Of a stretch of DNA of 64,000 nt, positions 59,818 to 64,000 are shown in pieces; position 1 is the stretch's first letter; each line of letters starts with the position of its first letter. The position numbers were made by a program, and so were the translations under genes. Where the stretch lies: NCBI RefSeq assembly GCF_030704535.1, contig NC_081820.1, positions 1,555,001 to 1,619,000 on the forward strand, read 5' to 3'. This stretch comes from Vitis vinifera. Its lineage: Eukaryota; Streptophyta; Magnoliopsida; Vitales; Vitaceae. The notes under the pieces were generated by a model that was not told where the DNA came from, ran no database searches, and saw nothing but the letters and a program-made list of their open reading frames with translations.

Positions 59818-60011
59818 GGATTTCCCTGCAAAGATGGAAGAAATTAACCCAATAAAATTTTCATGAAACATACTACAAGAAAAATAAATACAATGACTGC
59901 TTAAAAACCAGGGAAGCGCCATTGAAAAGCAAGCTGTCAAGAGGAGATTGAGACCTTGAAGAAACAAAGTGATTGATATCCAATGCTTGGCTGAGCTTGC
60001 TTCATAGTGCG

Positions 60012-60276
60012 CAGGGAAATTTATAGAAGAGAGTTGCTTTCATGTTGTCAGTTTGAGACAAACTGAAGTGAAATTTACAAAAGAGAGTGTTTCGTGTTAT
60101 CAGTTTGAGACAAACTGAAATGAAATTTACAGAAGAGAGTATTTCGTGTTATCAGTTTGAGACGAACTGAAGCGAAATTTACGGGAGTTGGTTTCGTGTT
60201 ATCAGTTTGAGACAAACTGAAGTGAAATTTAGAGAAGAGAGTTGCTTTCATGTTATCAGTTTGAGATAAACTGAAG
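60012..60276 (-). repeat. Five tandem ~52-bp promoter modules with dyads
   Basis: Dyads of the type CAGTTTGAGACAAACTG at 60049-60065, 60101-60117, 60153-60169 (one change), 60203-60219 and 60257-60273, spaced 52, 52, 50 and 54 bases. Between them the TATA segment is repeated as aaatttata, aaatttaca, aaatttaca, aaatttacg and aaatttaga. So a module of TATA plus dyad was multiplied and all but the gene-proximal TATA decayed. Confidence 0.8.
60020..60025 (-). promoter_or_regulatory. TATA box of MYB gene B
   Basis: Plus-strand tttata in gggaaatttatagaagagag, 200 bases before the ATG. It is the only unit of the array upstream of it that keeps TTTATA. Confidence 0.65.
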
Positions 60277-60887
60277 CCATCTCATTGAGGAGAGATGCCT
60301 TTAGAACAGTTTTGAGTTGAAATTTTCTCATTGCACATGGATGGGATACGCCAAGACAATGGGATCCGTTAAGAGCATGGATTTAGCTCAAACTGACGCC
60401 AACCCTACATGGTTTTGAACATGCAGCTACAAACATTTCAAATATTTAACAGAAGATTTGTTCTCAGGTCAGATTGAGACAAACTGACGCCAACGGACAC
60501 AGTTTAATCAATCAGATTTGTTCTTAGAATTTTTCTCTTAGTGATTAGTTATTATAAGTTGCATACTAGAGTTGAATATACAGTAGTATACCATCTTTCT
60601 CATCCAACGGGCCTTGTTAGAGTTGAATATACAGTAGTATACCAAAATTAAAGCAAACTCCTTCTGTCGTTTCTAGAAAAGCTAGCAAGCAAAAAAAAAA
60701 AGTTAATTTCCTATCTCCAAACTGATTTACAACTTTCCTTTCACAAGAAAAAATGGAGAAATTAACTTAACCCAAGGAGAAGATCAGTTCACATGTGGCA
60801 GTTTTCGAAGCTCTTGCGAATGGAGGATATGACAAACCCCATCAAAGACATGTGTGCTTTTAAGTCAGTCATGAGTTTAGCTCTCTA
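60277..60887. repeat. MYB upstream flank of gene B
   Basis: Usual flank motifs (catctcattgaggaga, gggatccgttaagagcatgg, gacgccaacggacac), a short duplication of gagttgaatatacagtagtatacca (60570, 60621), then ggagaagatcagttcacatgtgg as at 40553. Confidence 0.6.
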
Positions 60888-60897
60888 GTCTTTTTCA

Positions 60898-61805
60898 AGG
60901 TTTAAAATATGAATAAACATAATATATCGGTAGTTAAATTTTATCGATATATAAAAAATTAATAAAAATACTTAAAAAAATTTCAAAAAATTGATAAAAT
61001 AAGAAATAATACACATATTAAAGTTATTTTGTAAGTTTAATGGACATAAATACGATTAAAGATAATATTTATCAAATTTTTATAAAAAAATTAGTCTACA
61101 TTCCTTTAATATATTTATATTCATTTATTTTAAAATTTTTAAAATGCTTTTATTAAAATATGTTTTATTATATTTTAAATGAAAAATTAAATTAATTTAT
61201 ACAAAATATTTTATTCGAGAACAATTTCTAAAATTTTATTAAAAATATGTGGTAACAATTTTTTCTATTAATATTAATTTATTTTAATAATTTATCTTAT
61301 CAAATTAATTTTAATTTATAAAATATTATAACTTCCTTAATATTTTTATATTATAACAATTTTTTGGGTAAAATTATATTTTTAATATTTTAAAATAAAA
61401 ACATTTAAAATTAAATAAAATTAAAAGGATAAATATAAAAAAAAAAAATTTAAGAGTGAAGTGATAATAATTTTGAAAAATAGGATTAATGAGGTAAATA
61501 TGAAAAGTAGTTAAAAATAAAAGGATAATATTAAAACACGGGTGAAATATGGGTTATTGGATTGTCAAAAAATTTAAATTTGACAGTTGGATCATCAAAA
61601 ATTTAAAAGTTCAAAAAATAAAATAAAAAATTGGAAAAAAAATCAAATTTTCAGCCGATATATATATATATATGGCCGTTCGGCCATTTTGCCCATTTTT
61701 TTTGTCCAAATTCCTCTCAACCGAGGCCAAAATTGTTTCAGCCACCTCCAATATCCAAAATATCATCGATATTTCGGAAATAATATCTGATTTTTTTCAT
61801 CACTG
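60898..61805. mobile_element. 908-bp insertion with 10-bp target duplication
   Basis: gtctttttca is found at 60888-60897 and again at 61806-61815; the paralogous block has it once at 40672-40681 with unbroken flanks. The insert is AT-rich, begins aggtttaaaatatgaat and ends tttttttcatcactg. Terminal inverted repeats are not obvious; wording with atcgatat occurs near both ends (60948, 61768). An 8-10-bp duplication fits hAT or Mutator-like elements; no coding capacity. Confidence 0.7.
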
Positions 61806-61815
61806 GTCTTTTTCA

Positions 61816-62092
61816 CTTTCATCATATCTAATTTGAGACGTTTTGTTTGAGACCAAATGGACATGGTTTAGTGTCTTTAGTCATTTCACATAATATTTTG
61901 CAGTACAAAAAGTTTGGTTCTATTAGGAGATAATCTATCAACCTATTGGGATTAATTTGATCGGAAATTTGTGGTATCTAATCTAAGACCCGATATGTAC
62001 TGTTATTTTGTTTGATTTTAAAAACTGTTTTTAAATTTAAAAAATTAAAAAACAAAAAGCAAAAAACAAGTTTTGGATAAGTTTTTTTTTTT

Positions 62093-62132
<40 letters not shown>

Positions 62133-62815
62133 AAAAATATTATAAATTCAATTTATATAACATTAGTTAAATTAGTTCAAGTCTTACTAAAAATAAAAAT
62201 AATTTTGTAATTGTAAATAAATTATAAAATAAAAGTAAAACATGAAAAATAATATCATAATAAAATTAATAACCTTATTAATGAATCAAATACATTAAGT
62301 CTTGTTTAATTTGGAATTTATTTTCTAGTGAAAAAAAAAATCAGAAAAATATGATTCTATGTAAAAGATAAACAATACAGTTTTTATGGACTCATTTTTG
62401 TCTATAAATTTTTTATATTAATTGGATCACTATTTGAACCTTAACTTATTTTAAAAATTACTAAATTGTTAATGAATCTAACACATTAAAGTCTTACTTG
62501 ATTTGAAATTTATTTGCTTAATAAAAAAAATTTTAAAATGTGACATATGTAAAGAAGAACCTAACCAAGTCATTTAAAATAAATTATCACAATAGGACTC
62601 TTCCTAAAAATATAAGACTAATAGAATAAAATAAAATAAAATAAAAATAATTTATAATAAGACTCTTCCCAAAAATATAAGACTAATAGAATAAAATAAA
62701 ATTATTTACACTCTTTCTACATAAATGATATGGAAACCCAAACAAATCGATAATAGGTAGTTTTAACATATTCATTTATAAGCACAAATGAGGGGTGATT
62801 TTTTAGATTACCCCT
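61816..62815. other. AT-rich block duplicated from / to 40.7-42.2 kb
   Basis: gtttagtgtctttagtcatttcacataat, aagtttggttctattaggaga, then taaaacatgaaaaataatatc. (TA)n at 62096-62130. A 60-bp duplication (aagactaatagaataaaataaaa) lies at 62610-62700. No gene. Confidence 0.55.
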
Positions 62816-63125
62816 TGAAGAAACAATGAGATTGATATCCAATGCTTGGCTGAACTTGTTTCATAGTGGGCATATGAGGAGGCAAATTTATACAAGAGAG
62901 TTGCCTTCAGTTGATGATCCGTTTGAGGAGATAAACGAAAGCCATCTCATCGAGGACACATGCCTTTATGTCAGTTTGAGTTCGAAATTTTATCATTGGA
63001 GACAATGGGTCCGCTGCGAGTTGTAGAGGCAACTTTCTTTGTTTTAAGAGCATGGACTTGGGTCAGATTGAGGGGATAAACTGACGTCAACTGACATGCA
63101 GCTACAAAACTTTAGAAATTAAGTT
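62816..63125. promoter_or_regulatory. Orphan MYB promoter module and flank (TATA 62887-62892)
   Basis: cttgaagaaacaatgagattgatatcc, ggcaaatttatacaagagag, gatccgtttgaggagataaac, gtcagtttgag, ggtcagattgaggggataaactgacgtc. No MYB coding region on the minus side; homologous to 50342-50590. Confidence 0.65.
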
Positions 63126-64000
63126 TTAGTGACTAAGAAAAAGTGAAGAAAAATAAAAAAATAAATATTAAGTCAATAAATTATTATATAAAGATTAAAT
63201 TATTTTAAAATATATAAATTTCAAACTAATTTTGATTATATTTGATTTTTTTTTTTTCATAATGAAACCATATAGAAGAAAATCATTTTTCTTAGTATTT
63301 TTTTTTCTTCTTAATACTTTCTGGAATCCAAACATAAACTTCATTTTTTGTGTAGGAGGAAAAAGATGAAAAATAAATTTTAAATGTAAGAAAAATACTT
63401 TAAGCTTAAATTTATACAAAATTTTAACTAATTTTAATTATATTTGATTTTTTTTATATTTTTCATAATAAAACCAAATAGAAGAAAATCATTTTCCTTA
63501 GTTTTTTTTTTTTTCCTTTTTAGTACTTTCCAAAAACCAAACATAGCCTTCATTTTTTGTATAGGAGGAAAAAGATGAAAAATAAATTTTAAATGTAAGA
63601 AAAATACTTTGAGTTTAAATTTATTTCTTTTCTTGATTATACTTTTCTTTCCTTCCAATTTTTTCTCTTTTTTTTTTATTTATTTTCCCTCAAACTTTAC
63701 AAGATTTAAAAAGTCTTATATTCTATTTATATCACAAGTACTAAAGGAAAGAAACAAATAATAATAAGAAATCCAAAATCTTTTGTTTAGTTTATCATGA
63801 AAAATATGATAAAAAAATCAAATACAATAAAAATTATTTTAAAATTTATGTATTTTCCAATTCTTTATTCTTTATACATAGAAAAAAATTTGAAAAAATT
63901 ATTAGTTTTTGGTGTGGACCAACCAATGAATTATATCTTCATCAAGGTGGGAAACTTCAATCTTTGTTTGAGATTGAAACTCAACCACATTATTAAAATG
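63126..64000. repeat. AT-rich block duplicated at 50.6-51.5 kb
   Basis: Colinear with 50591-51460, including the internal ~190-bp doubled unit (63235-63415 and 63425-63605). It continues past the window edge. Short minus-strand frames here are low-complexity. Confidence 0.65.

Noticed and set aside
63195..63658. Two similar Lys/Phe-rich minus-strand frames
   Set aside because: Translations of a ~190-bp AT-rich tandem unit also found at 50.7-51.1 kb; no start context or domain.

Overview
This is plant nuclear DNA, most likely from a woody eudicot; grapevine (Vitis) is my best guess, from the styles of the transposons and the R2R3-MYB genes, but I could not test it. The sequence is very AT-rich. 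It has spliced genes with GT..AG introns, plant LTR retrotransposons primed by initiator-Met tRNA, and a CACTA (En/Spm) transposon. Nothing in it is bacterial or viral.

The host content is a degenerate tandem cluster of R2R3-MYB-like genes, all on the minus strand. I recognise units at about 0.15-1.5, 6.5-7.1, 9.9-10.5, 32.6-32.9, 33.8-34.4, 36.8-37.5, 39.0-39.7, 44.0-44.2, 52.4-53.0 and 59.2-59.8 kb. Three have an open spliced frame: 33775-34405 (170 aa), 52425-52984 (151 aa) and 59204-59817 (179 aa). The others carry frameshifts, deletions or truncations. Most units keep one conserved intron inside R3, after the Gly-Asn codons and just before the Trp. Eleven copies of one upstream module carry a TATA box on the minus strand, flanked upstream by CAGTTT...AAACTG dyads. 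Some of these modules have lost their gene. The cluster grew by segmental duplication, and the clearest block pairs are 38.7-42.5/58.7-62.6, 32.9-34.7/51.6-53.3, 50.3-51.5/62.9-64.0 and 5.5-7.5/58.1-60.3 kb.

Transposons have broken into the cluster. 0-0.14 kb is the end of a large LTR. 2.4-5.5 kb is a solo LTR of the same family, with a 5-bp target duplication and a matching empty site at 58.1 kb. 8.6-9.1 and 10.6-11.2 kb are long inverted-repeat elements. 11.2-13.0 kb is the 3' part of a copia element. 14.4-27.2 kb is a nearly complete 12.8-kb CACTA element with both transposase genes, each disabled. 28.7-31.8 kb is a copia element with two LTRs whose gag is fused to reverse transcriptase by an internal deletion. 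46.0-47.9 and 55.6-56.4 kb are further copia pol/gag pieces. 56.5-57.0 kb is a copia 5' LTR with its primer-binding site. 60.9-61.8 kb is a 908-bp insertion with a 10-bp target duplication and an empty site at 40.7 kb.

The rest is AT-rich intergenic DNA and old repeats. I found no tRNA or rRNA genes and no sign of a new enzymatic or defence system. The most interesting signal is the amplified promoter module with MYB-like dyad sites in front of MYB genes.
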